This document shows, piece by piece, positions 1 to 6,013 of a DNA stretch of 14,033 nucleotides. This DNA comes from Saprospiraceae bacterium (GTDB lineage Bacteria > Bacteroidota > Bacteroidia > Chitinophagales > Saprospiraceae), in contig WGBN01000118.1 in the NCBI GenBank assembly GCA_015494245.1, positions 1 to 14,033 of the forward strand. The letters run 5' to 3'. The translations under genes and the position numbers were made by a program. The notes beneath the pieces were generated by a model. The model made no database searches. It had not been told where the DNA came from and was given only the letters and a program-made list of their open reading frames with translations. How positions within the stretch are numbered: the first letter of the stretch is position 1; every line of letters starts with the position of its first letter.

Positions 1-888
1 TATAAGAGACAGCTGTTGGAGACGCTCTACCTCATGCCTTACGTAGATGTCATCCGGAAGTACTCAAAAGCAAAAATACTGTTGCGCTCGCACAACGTAG
101 AGCACGAAATCTGGGAACGCATCGCTGCCAACGAACGCAACTTTTTGAAGCGGCGCTACCTCGAAGTGCTCGCCCGCCGTCTCAAAATTTACGAATTGGA
201 GCAGCTGCACCGGGCTGATATGCTGCTGCCCATTTCCGGTCGCGACCTGCTGCGCTTCAAAGAGCTGGGGTATGAGGGGCCCGTCATGATGCTGCCCATC
301 GGTCTGGAAATGGAGTGCTATCAACCCGATTACGCCTCCTTTGAGCGACCGGCTTCCATCTCTTTTATCGGCTCTTTGGACTGGCTGCCCAACCTCGAGG
401 GCCTGGAGTGGTTTCTCAGGGAAGTCTGGCCGGAGGTGCAGCGAAAAAATCCCGCTTTTACCTTTCACGTGGCAGGCCGGCACATGCCCGCCCAGTTGAA
501 GCGCCGCCGCTTGCCGGGTGTCCACTGGCATGGTGAGGTCGAAGATGCCCGCGCCTTCATCAACGCCCACAGCCTGATGGTGGTACCGCTCTTTTCGGGC
601 AGCGGCATGAGGGTGAAAATCCTCGAAGGCATGGCCCTGGGCAAGGTGGTTTTGACGACCACCATGGGCCTCGAAGGCATCCTGGCGCAAAACGGCCAGG
701 AAGTACTGGTGGCAGATTCGGCCAAAGCTTTTGTGCAAGCCATAGAATTTTGTCTGAATCATCCCCGCCAAATGCTGGAAATTGGCCATAAGGCGCGTAC
801 CTTTGCGCGGCAACACTTCGACAGCAAGAGCATGGCAGAAGCCCTGTTGAAAACGGTGTCGAAGGAAGTCGTGCAACCGCTTGTATGA
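1..888 (+). CDS. GT-B fold glycosyltransferase (GT1/GT4-like), 5' truncated by window edge
   Basis: The reading frame is open from the first base, so the gene begins before the window; a TTG at 16 is only an internal codon. The visible 295 residues are the end of the N-terminal Rossmann domain plus the whole C-terminal domain of a retaining GT-B glycosyltransferase. Seen: an 'LRSHNVEHEIWERI' stretch near the start, typical of the acceptor-side domain of these enzymes; 'ISFIGSLDWLPNLEGLEWF', where the second Rossmann domain starts; and 'VPLFSGSGMRVKILEGMALG', the donor nucleotide-sugar binding segment with its conserved Glu. No signal peptide or membrane segment is visible in this part. The next gene, a membrane GT2, begins 12 nt after the TGA stop in the same frame, so the pair probably acts in one exopolysaccharide or cell-surface glycan pathway. 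Donor and acceptor sugars cannot be told from sequence. Confidence 0.88.
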   Translation, partial: YKRQLLETLYLMPYVDVIRKYSKAKILLRSHNVEHEIWERIAANERNFLKRRYLEVLARRLKIYELEQLHRADMLLPISGRDLLRFKELGYEGPVMMLPIGLEMECYQPDYASFERPASISFIGSLDWLPNLEGLEWFLREVWPEVQRKNPAFTFHVAGRHMPAQLKRRRLPGVHWHGEVEDARAFINAHSLMVVPLFSGSGMRVKILEGMALGKVVLTTTMGLEGILAQNGQEVLVADSAKAFVQAIEFCLNHPRQMLEIGHKARTFARQHFDSKSMAEALLKTVSKEVVQPLV

Positions 889-900
889 AATCGCCTTTTC

Positions 901-2106
901 GTGAATGGAAGCTTTGTTTTCTTGACCTTATTTTGGCTGGGCATTCTTGCCACGCTTTACTCCTATGTGCTGTATCCGGCGCTCATAGACCTGCTGGCCC
1001 GCGACAAGCGCTTTTGGCCCGAGCACTGGCCTGAAGGTCGCCCCCTGCCGCGCGTAACCCTCCTCATGGCCGTCCACAATGAAGAGGCCGTCTTGCCCGA
1101 TAAGTTTGCCCGCCTCGATGAGTTGGATTATCCCCCTGAGCTGTTGCACATTTACATTGGCTCGGATGCTTCTACAGATGCCACGAATGCGCTTTCGGAG
1201 GCCTATGCTGCAGAGCGCGGGCAGGTGCGATTTTTTGCCTTTCGGCAAAGGAGGGGCAAGGCTTCGATTTTGAACGATTTGGCGAAAGCCGCCATAGCGG
1301 ATTGCCCTGCCGGCCCGCAGCACATTTTTCTCATCACCGATGCCAATGTCATGCCCGAGCCCAATGCCGTGCGCGAATTGGTGGCCACTTATGCCCATCC
1401 GGAGATCGGTTTGGCGGAAGCCCGGCTCATTCCCCTCGGCCGGCGCTACGACGGCATTTCCCGCTCGGAGCGGGAGTACATACGCAGGGAAGCCCGCCTG
1501 AAGTATCGCGAGGGGCTGCTCGGTGGCGTCATGGCCGGCCCCTTTGGCGGTTGGTACAGCCTGCGCAGCGATTTTTTCTGTCCCATCCCCCCGCATCATC
1601 TGGTGGACGATTTCTACCTCGCCATGTGTGTGTTCGAGCGCGGCGGCAAGGCCGTAGCCAATTTGGATGCGCGGGTTTACGAGACGGTTTCCCACGAGAT
1701 AGGCGAGGAGTTTAAGCGCAAGCTGCGCATCGGGGCGGGCAATTACCAAAACCTCTTTCGCTTTTGGCGGATGTGGTTTCCGCCCTTCAACCTGAGGGCC
1801 TGGGTGTTGTTTTCCCACAAGGTGCTGCGTTGGTTGATACCTCTTTTGCTGCTGCTGTCTTTTGCCTCTGCTGTGGTTTTGTGGTGGATGGGCATGAGTC
1901 TGTACGGCTGGGCTGCCTTGGGTATGTTGCTGCTCTTTGCAGGTCTTCCGCTCCTCGATATGCTTTTGAACGCTCTGGGCATTCACGTGTTGCTATTGCG
2001 GAATGTGCATTATTTCACCGCCATGAATGCAGCCCTGTTGCTCGGTTTTTTGCGTTACCTTCGCGGCATCAAGCAGGGCGTTTGGCAGCCAACCAAAAGA
2101 ATATGA
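901..2106 (+). CDS. Membrane-bound family 2 glycosyltransferase
   Basis: A 401-residue inverting GT-A enzyme. Order of parts: one N-terminal membrane helix (about residues 6-28); a GT2 catalytic domain (about 50-290) beginning 'PRVTLLMAVHNEEAVLPDKF'; then hydrophobic helices near 300-335, 338-360 and 370-390. Catalytic signatures seen: D89 in 'GSDASTD' (nucleotide binding), D147 in 'ITDANV' (the DxD-like metal motif), D236/D237 in 'VDDFYL' (general base region) and an Arg-rich 'KRKLRIGAGNYQNL' where processive enzymes have QxxRW. It probably adds a sugar to a lipid-linked or growing polysaccharide at the inner membrane. The start is a GTG: it is the first possible start after the stop of the upstream gene, and the next in-frame ATG (1066) would remove the first beta strand of the catalytic domain. 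The stop overlaps the ribBA start (ATGA), implying translational coupling, although no functional link with riboflavin is apparent. Confidence 0.9.
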   Translation: MNGSFVFLTLFWLGILATLYSYVLYPALIDLLARDKRFWPEHWPEGRPLPRVTLLMAVHNEEAVLPDKFARLDELDYPPELLHIYIGSDASTDATNALSEAYAAERGQVRFFAFRQRRGKASILNDLAKAAIADCPAGPQHIFLITDANVMPEPNAVRELVATYAHPEIGLAEARLIPLGRRYDGISRSEREYIRREARLKYREGLLGGVMAGPFGGWYSLRSDFFCPIPPHHLVDDFYLAMCVFERGGKAVANLDARVYETVSHEIGEEFKRKLRIGAGNYQNLFRFWRMWFPPFNLRAWVLFSHKVLRWLIPLLLLLSFASAVVLWWMGMSLYGWAALGMLLLFAGLPLLDMLLNALGIHVLLLRNVHYFTAMNAALLLGFLRYLRGIKQGVWQPTKRI

Positions 2107-3281
2107 ACAAGCCGGTAAACCACATGCAAGAAGAGACCATCAAGTTGAATACCGTTGAAGAAGCGCTCGAAGACCTCCGGGCCGGAAAGATCATCATCGT
2201 CGTAGATGACGAAGATCGCGAAAACGAAGGAGATTTCGTCTGTGCCGCCGATTTGGTAACGCCCGAGATCGTCAACTTCATGACCAAGTACGGGCGGGGG
2301 CTGATCTGCCTGCCATTGGAAGAGCAGCGGGCCCGCGAGCTGGGCTTTAAGCGTATGGTGGACGACAACACGGCTCTGCACGAAACGGCCTTTACCGTTT
2401 CGGTGGATTACAAATTGGAAGGCTGCACCACCGGCATCTCCACCTACGACCGTGCCACCTGCATCCGCGCCGTGACCAAGCCGGAGAGCAAGGCAGAGCA
2501 CTTCGCACGTCCGGGGCACATTTTCCCGCTCATGGCCAAGCCCGGAGGCGTTTTGCGCCGCACCGGACATACCGAAGCTGCCGTGGATTTGATGCGTCTG
2601 GCGGGGCTTTATCCCGCCGGCGTCCTGGTCGAAATTCTCAATGAGGATGGCAGCATGGCGCGTCTGCCCCAGTTGGTGGAAATTGCCCGCAAACACGGGC
2701 TCAAGATCATCAGCATAGCCGATTTGGTGGCCTACCGCATGAAAAACGAACGCCTCGTTACGCAGGAACTGAGCGGGGAGGTAGATACGCCTTTCGGCAA
2801 ATTTGAGCTCTTGCTGTACTCCCAAAAACTCAACGGAGACCTGCACTTCGCTCTGCGCCTCGGCAGCTGGGAGGAAGAAGAACCCGTGCTCGTAAGAGTA
2901 GAGTCTTCACCCACAGCCAAAAACCCCGTGCTGTCCATGCTCAACGGCGCCGACTACCGCATGAGGGAAAGCCTGAGGCGCATAGCTGAAGAGGGCAGGG
3001 GGGTCTATCTCTTTATTCAGCAAAGCGAAAAAAAAGTGGATGTGCTGGAATGTGCCCGCCGCTTTCTGGAAAAAAGCGAAGCAACGCAAAACCCGCAACA
3101 GCCTGCGCCCTATGAGCATGCTCAGCGCGATTTGGGCATAGGAGCCCAGATTTTGCGAAGCCTCGGCCTGCGAAAAATGCGCCTGCTTACCACCGACCCC
3201 AACCGCCGCCGCCTCGGCCTCGAAGGCTATGGCCTGGAAATTGTGGAATGTATAGAAATCCCCGAGCGGGGCGTTTTGTAA
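2103..3281 (+). CDS. ribBA: RibBA-type protein: 3,4-dihydroxy-2-butanone-4-phosphate synthase with a degenerate GTP cyclohydrolase II domain
   Basis: A 392-residue two-domain protein of riboflavin synthesis. Residues about 8-210 are a complete RibB domain, which converts ribulose 5-phosphate to 3,4-dihydroxy-2-butanone 4-phosphate. The acidic substrate and metal motif 'VDDEDRENEGDF', 'TTGISTYDRATCIRA' and 'RPGHIFPLMAKPGGVLRRTG' followed by HTEAAVDL are all present. Residues about 220-390 align with GTP cyclohydrolase II (RibA; 'EEGRGVYLF', 'LGLRKMRLLTTDP') but lack its active site: the three zinc cysteines are replaced (P270, N281, A283 by my alignment to E. coli RibA C54/C65/C67), and the HRQEGR segment reads IQQSEKK. 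I therefore expect RibB activity only, with GTP cyclohydrolase II made elsewhere. The open frame runs upstream to 1764, but the ATG at 2103 overlaps the previous stop (ATGA) and fits the family N-terminus; an ATG at 2124 is the alternative. No FMN riboswitch can precede it, because the upstream DNA is coding. Confidence 0.93.
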   Translation: MNKPVNHMQEETIKLNTVEEALEDLRAGKIIIVVDDEDRENEGDFVCAADLVTPEIVNFMTKYGRGLICLPLEEQRARELGFKRMVDDNTALHETAFTVSVDYKLEGCTTGISTYDRATCIRAVTKPESKAEHFARPGHIFPLMAKPGGVLRRTGHTEAAVDLMRLAGLYPAGVLVEILNEDGSMARLPQLVEIARKHGLKIISIADLVAYRMKNERLVTQELSGEVDTPFGKFELLLYSQKLNGDLHFALRLGSWEEEEPVLVRVESSPTAKNPVLSMLNGADYRMRESLRRIAEEGRGVYLFIQQSEKKVDVLECARRFLEKSEATQNPQQPAPYEHAQRDLGIGAQILRSLGLRKMRLLTTDPNRRRLGLEGYGLEIVECIEIPERGVL

Positions 3282-3296
3282 GCCAATCCCACACCT

Positions 3297-4322
3297 ATGA
3301 AAAGAATCATCTTACTCACCCTCCTGGTCCTGCTTGCCGGATTCGGCATCTGGGGCTATCAGAAATACAGAGATTACCTCCAACCCAATGTGCCCCGCGA
3401 GCTGAAAGACAGCATCCTGCTCATCCCTACCGGCAGCACCTTTGAAGAAGTGCGCGATCTGTTATACGAGGGAGGTTTCCTTCGAGACACAGCCTCCTTC
3501 AGGCGCGTGGCCGAAAAACTGAAATACAAGCGCAAGACCATGCGCGCCGGCCGCTTCGAGATTCAGCCCGGCTGGACCAACCTGGAGCTGGTGCGCCACC
3601 TGCGCAACGGAAAACAAAGTCCGGTAAACGTCGTCATCACTGCCGAGGCCCGCCTGCCGGAGGATGTAGCCGTCAAAGTCGCCTCCTTCATAGAGCCCAC
3701 CGCCGAAGAAATGAAGCAGGCCTTTGAAAACGACTCCCTCATCAAAGCCCTCGGCTTTGAGCCGGAGACCTTCATCAGCCTCTTCATCCCCAATACCTAT
3801 GAGTTCTTCTGGAACACCTCCCCCGAAGCCTTTTTACAGCGCATGAAAAAGGAGCACGACCGCTTCTGGAAAATGAACGACCGTCTCGGCAAAGCCCGCA
3901 AACTCGGCCTCACCCCCGAAGAAGTCTATACCCTGGCCTCCATCGTAGAGCGCGAAACCAATCGCAACGAAGAAAAAAAACGCATCGCCGGCGTCTATCT
4001 CAACCGCCTGAAAAAAGGCATCAAACTCCAGGCCGACCCCACCGCCGTCTTCGCCCGCCGCGACTTCACCACCTCCCGCGTAACGAATTACCACACCAAA
4101 TACGACTCCCCCTACAATACCTACATGTATGAAGGCCTCCCCCCGGGCCCCATCAGCATGGCCTCCATCGCCAGCATAGACGCCGTGCTTAACCCCGAAA
4201 AACACGACTACATCTTCTTCTGCGCCAAAGGCGATGGCAGCGGCCTGCACAACTTCGCCAAAACCCTCAGGGGGCACAATAAGAACATCCGCATTTACAA
4301 GAGGAATTTGAGGGGGAGGTAG
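3297..4322 (+). CDS. mltG: Endolytic murein transglycosylase MltG (YceG family)
   Basis: A 341-residue membrane-anchored enzyme that cleaves nascent glycan strands in the periplasm and so helps set peptidoglycan strand length. Seen: an N-terminal signal anchor (residues 3-22, 'RIILLTLLVLLAGFGIWGY'); a LysM-like segment ('LIPTGSTFEEVRDLLYEGGF', then FRRVAEKLKY and a 'RAGRFEIQPGWTNLELVRHL' stretch); and the YceG catalytic domain with 'LASIVERETNRNEEKKRIAG', 'GIKLQADPTAVFA', 'YNTYMYEGLPPGPISMASI' and 'LHNFAKTLRGHNKNI'. The catalytic Glu in SIVERET is E218, the same number as in the E. coli enzyme. Length is normal. It starts 15 nt after ribBA and is probably co-transcribed. Its second half is very rich in C-ending codons, in sharp contrast to the gene at 4654. 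No clear hairpin terminator follows, only a T-run at about 4344-4351. Confidence 0.95.
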   Translation: MKRIILLTLLVLLAGFGIWGYQKYRDYLQPNVPRELKDSILLIPTGSTFEEVRDLLYEGGFLRDTASFRRVAEKLKYKRKTMRAGRFEIQPGWTNLELVRHLRNGKQSPVNVVITAEARLPEDVAVKVASFIEPTAEEMKQAFENDSLIKALGFEPETFISLFIPNTYEFFWNTSPEAFLQRMKKEHDRFWKMNDRLGKARKLGLTPEEVYTLASIVERETNRNEEKKRIAGVYLNRLKKGIKLQADPTAVFARRDFTTSRVTNYHTKYDSPYNTYMYEGLPPGPISMASIASIDAVLNPEKHDYIFFCAKGDGSGLHNFAKTLRGHNKNIRIYKRNLRGR

Positions 4323-4355
4323 GGGGAGACCTATGTGTTTGTCTGTTTTTTTAGT

Positions 4356-4448
4356 GTTTGGTGCTTTTTGGTTTACTGTTTACCGTTTGCCGTTTACAGT
4401 TGGTTTAGTGTTTAGCGTTTAGTGTGTTTCGTTGGTTTGTTGTTTAGT
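4356..4448. repeat. Imperfect 7-mer tandem repeat series (GTTTAnn)
   Basis: After a GTTTGGT at 4356, four contiguous 7-mers occupy 4371-4398: GTTTACT, GTTTACC, GTTTGCC, GTTTACA. GTTTAGT, GTTTAGC and GTTTAGT follow at 4403-4423, and a last GTTTAGT lies at 4442-4448. The stretch is T/G-rich on the plus strand and non-coding. I recall similar GTTTACC-type runs between genes in other Bacteroidota, but cannot verify this here. Function unknown. It is the first of three different short-repeat families stacked in this 331-bp gap. Confidence 0.75.
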
Positions 4449-4456
4449 AAGGTGGT

Positions 4457-4490
4457 CGTGACGAACGTGACAATCGTGACGCGTGACAGA
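4457..4490. repeat. Left arm: 9-mer array (CGTGACGAA type), inverted relative to 4573-4617
   Basis: Units are CGTGACGAA (4457-4465), CGTGACAAT (4466-4474), a shortened CGTGACG (4475-4481) and CGTGACAGA (4482-4490). Bases 4457-4481 are a perfect 25-bp inverted repeat of 4582-4606. With a 2-nt bulge, pairing can extend inward by six more bases (4482-4487 with 4574-4579). As DNA this could form a cruciform or bind a protein; as RNA it could form a long stem enclosing the AATCTGTG repeats. Confidence 0.85.
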
Positions 4491-4515
4491 CGTAAGCAGT
4501 TTAACCCCAAATAAA

Positions 4516-4549
4516 AATCTGTGAAATCCTATAATCTGTGTAATCTGTG
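4516..4549. repeat. AATCTGTG repeats between the two inverted arrays
   Basis: AATCTGTG occurs at 4516-4523, and the 9-mer TAATCTGTG occurs twice in tandem at 4532-4540 and 4541-4549. I recall this kind of repeat between genes of many Bacteroidota, but cannot confirm it without a search. It lies in the loop of the 25-bp inverted repeat. Confidence 0.75.
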
Positions 4550-4572
4550 ATTCTGACGATGAGCGTGTAGAG

Positions 4573-4617
4573 CGTCACGTTCGTCACGATTGTCACGTTC
4601 GTCACGTTCGTCACGTT
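4573..4617. repeat. Right arm: five tandem 9-mers (CGTCACGTT type)
   Basis: Five contiguous 9-bp units: CGTCACGTT, CGTCACGAT, TGTCACGTT, CGTCACGTT, CGTCACGTT. Units 2 to 4 contain the right arm (4582-4606) of the 25-bp perfect inverted repeat with 4457-4481. The array ends seven bases before a TATCTTTG promoter motif, so the upstream part of that promoter lies within the repeats. It has no CRISPR character: the unit is 9 bp and there are no unique spacers. Confidence 0.88.
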
Positions 4618-4623
4618 TTTTAG

Positions 4624-4631
4624 TATCTTTG
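4624..4631 (+). promoter_or_regulatory. Bacteroidota-type -7 promoter element for the gene at 4654
   Basis: TATCTTTG matches the Bacteroidota housekeeping sigma consensus TAnnTTTG and sits 22 nt before the ATG at 4654. The 10-mer GTATCTTTGC is identical to the one in front of parE (8355-8364). A clean -33 TTG is not seen, because that position lies in the 9-mer repeat array. Confidence 0.6.
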
Positions 4632-4653
4632 CCCATCACCAAAGACCAATAGC

Positions 4654-5085
4654 ATGAGGTATTTTGTTTTTTTCCGTTTTGTTTTGATTTTTCTGGGTGT
4701 AGGTTTAGGTATTTCGGCTTTGCAGGCGCAGCAGAGGCGTATTTTGCATCAGACTTTTGATGTTACGGGTATTGATGAGATTCACCTTGACATTTATGGG
4801 GAGGTGGAGTTGGTATCTTGGTCGGGTTCTAAGATTATGAGTGAGACTACGGTGGAGTTGGCGGGAGCTCCGAAGCATGTGTTGGAGTTTTTTGTCAAGG
4901 AGAAGAAGCGCTATGACATTGAGGAAATTCTCGGCGCTGATTTTTACGTTTTGCAATCGGTGGAGAAGGAGCACAGGGAGATTTCCTACAAAGGGGTTAC
5001 TTGTGAGGAGAAGGTTCGCGTGCGTTTGTTTATTCCGGAGGATTTTGAGATTTTGGAGGGGGGTACGGTGCTGAGGCGAAAATAA
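4654..5085 (+). CDS. Small secreted protein of unknown function
   Basis: 143 residues beginning with a clear signal peptide: a hydrophobic core at about residues 4-22 and a likely cut after A25 in 'ISALQAQQ'. The mature part of about 118 residues looks beta-rich ('IDEIHLDIYGEVELVSWSGS', 'KVRVRLFIPEDFEILEGG') and resembles in style the repeating strands of DUF4097/DUF2807 'head GIN' putative adhesins; this is only an impression. It has a single Cys (in GVTCEEK) and no lipobox, so it should be periplasmic or exported. It has its own promoter (4624-4631) downstream of the inverted repeat arrays and its own terminator (5086-5120). It uses GGT, GGG, TTG, TTT and ATT codons far more than mltG just upstream, which could mean low expression, a different replication-strand bias or recent acquisition. 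No specific function can be assigned. Confidence 0.75.
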   Translation: MRYFVFFRFVLIFLGVGLGISALQAQQRRILHQTFDVTGIDEIHLDIYGEVELVSWSGSKIMSETTVELAGAPKHVLEFFVKEKKRYDIEEILGADFYVLQSVEKEHREISYKGVTCEEKVRVRLFIPEDFEILEGGTVLRRK

Positions 5086-5120
5086 AAAGGGCGTGCCGGC
5101 CGGCACGCCCTTTCGTTTTG
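5086..5120. terminator. Bidirectional intrinsic terminator between convergent genes
   Basis: Bases 5086-5113 form a perfect self-complementary 28-mer (14-bp arms, centre GCCGGCCGGC) that begins right after the TAA of the upstream gene. It ends in TTTCGTTTT on the plus strand, and on the minus strand it is followed by TTTTTATTTT. The GC-rich stem with T-runs on both sides should stop transcription of both the 4654 gene and the convergent peroxiredoxin gene. Confidence 0.88.
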
Positions 5121-5131
5121 CGAAAGCTGAT

Positions 5132-5788
5132 TTACAGCTCTTTTTTGCAGAGATAGAAATCAATGCGCTCGCAACTGGTGTCTTGGAGGCGTTGTTCCAT
5201 TTCTTCGACCGTTTTGGGCGGAGGTACGATGACTTTTTCGCCTTTTCTCCAGTTGAGCGGCATGGCCACTTTGTGTTTGTCGGAAGTTTGGAGGGCTTCC
5301 AGTACGCGGATGATCTCATCCATGTTGCGGCCCACGTTGAGCGGGTAGTACATGATGAGGCGGATTTTCTTTTCGGGGTCTATGAAAAAGACCGCGCGCA
5401 CGGCAGCCGTTTCGCTTTCGTTGGGTTGCAACATGCCGTAGAGCTTGGCGACCTTCATGTCGAGGTCGGCGATGATGGGGAAGTTGAATTCGACGCCCGT
5501 CTTTTCGCGCACGTTGTTGACCCAGGCGAGGTGTGAGTGGATGCTGTCAATGCTCAGGCCGATGAGTTCGGTATTCAGGGCATCGAAAGTGGCTTTGTTT
5601 TGGGCAAAGCCGCTCAGCTCGGTGGTACATACCGGCGTGAAATCTGCCGGGTGTGAAAAGAGGATGACCCACTTGCCCTTCCCGTATTCTGAGAATTTGA
5701 TGGGGCCAAAGGTGGTCATGGCCTCGAAATCGGGAGCTGCATCGCCTATGCGAGGCATCGGATTAAAGGTCTGCTCTTGTATTTCCAT
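5132..5788 (-). CDS. Peroxiredoxin, Prx6 / archaeal thioredoxin-peroxidase type
   Basis: A 218-residue cytosolic thiol peroxidase that reduces hydrogen peroxide and organic peroxides. The active-site loop reads 'FSHPADFTPVCTTELSGFAQ', placing the peroxidatic Cys at C54 in a PxxxTxxC motif with H46 nearby. R131 in AAVRAVFFIDP is the conserved active-site Arg. 'GMLQPNESETAAVRAVFFID' and the long C-terminal dimerisation part ('ALQTSDKHKVAMPLNW', then RKGEKVIVPP) mark the Prx6 subfamily rather than AhpC. The C-terminus carries two more cysteines, C206 and C214 ('DTSCERIDFYLCKKEL'), as in archaeal enzymes where a C-terminal Cys resolves the oxidised C54, so a 2-Cys mechanism is likely. No signal peptide. 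The gene runs convergent to its left neighbour, with a shared terminator, and divergent from the DUF3089 gene. No PerR or OxyR site was recognised upstream. Confidence 0.95.
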   Translation of the reverse strand: MEIQEQTFNPMPRIGDAAPDFEAMTTFGPIKFSEYGKGKWVILFSHPADFTPVCTTELSGFAQNKATFDALNTELIGLSIDSIHSHLAWVNNVREKTGVEFNFPIIADLDMKVAKLYGMLQPNESETAAVRAVFFIDPEKKIRLIMYYPLNVGRNMDEIIRVLEALQTSDKHKVAMPLNWRKGEKVIVPPPKTVEEMEQRLQDTSCERIDFYLCKKEL

Positions 5789-5885
5789 GTTTGTCGTGTT
5801 TTGTTTGTGAGAAAAAAATCAGTACTTAAACTTCACCCTCTAAACACTTTTTGCTCTCGCGGAGTTTTGCAGGTGGAGATAAGAA

Positions 5886-5906
5886 AAATCTATGAAGCAT
5901 AGATTT
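5886..5906. other. Small palindrome in the AT-rich divergent intergenic region 5789-6013
   Basis: Nine-base arms AAATCTATG/CATAGATTT (5886-5894 and 5898-5906) with a 3-nt loop, about 100 bp upstream of the peroxiredoxin start and 108 bp upstream of the DUF3089 gene. It could be an operator for either gene or a chance hairpin. It does not match a PerR box I know. The rest of this 225-bp gap is AT-rich with no RNA gene or small ORF that I can support. Confidence 0.35.
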
Positions 5907-5986
5907 CTTTTGGGGCTTAATGAACCATATAGTGACTTACCACAAAATTTTACAAAGACATTGCAGCTCGAAAGCTTAAAAAAGAC

Positions 5987-5994
5987 TATATTCG
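5987..5994 (+). promoter_or_regulatory. Possible weak -7 element for the DUF3089-rarA pair
   Basis: TATATTCG differs from TAnnTTTG at one base and lies 19 nt before the ATG at 6014. A TTG (5961-5963) lies 23 nt upstream, slightly farther than the usual 19-21 nt. This is a weak call, made because the divergent gene pair needs a promoter here. Confidence 0.3.
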
Positions 5995-6013
5995 GCTTTC
6001 AATTGAATGGCTT

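Noticed and set aside
64..876. Minus-strand 270-codon frame over the first glycosyltransferase
   Set aside because: It is a shadow of the GT-B gene, with a His/Gln-rich composition and no domain.
1764..2102. N-terminal extension of the RibBA reading frame
   Set aside because: The frame is open upstream but lies inside the GT2 gene; the extra sequence matches no RibBA, and the ATG at 2103 gives the normal N-terminus with an ATGA overlap.
2060..2103. FMN riboswitch upstream of ribBA
   Set aside because: The upstream DNA is coding sequence of the GT2 gene and shows no RFN-element pattern.
901..2106. Fusion or frameshift between the two glycosyltransferase genes
   Set aside because: They are in the same frame, separated by one TGA, but each is a complete separate enzyme type, so this is ordinary close gene spacing.
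4457..4617. CRISPR array
   Set aside because: The units are 9 bp, contiguous, without unique spacers and in opposite orientations; no cas genes are present.
5093..5536. Plus-strand 147-codon frame over the peroxiredoxin gene
   Set aside because: It overlaps the terminator and is the reverse complement of conserved Prx6 coding sequence; it has no domain of its own.
5789..6013. tRNA, small RNA or PerR/OxyR site in the divergent gap
   Set aside because: No cloverleaf, no conserved RNA pattern and no recognisable PerR box; only a 9-bp hairpin of uncertain meaning.
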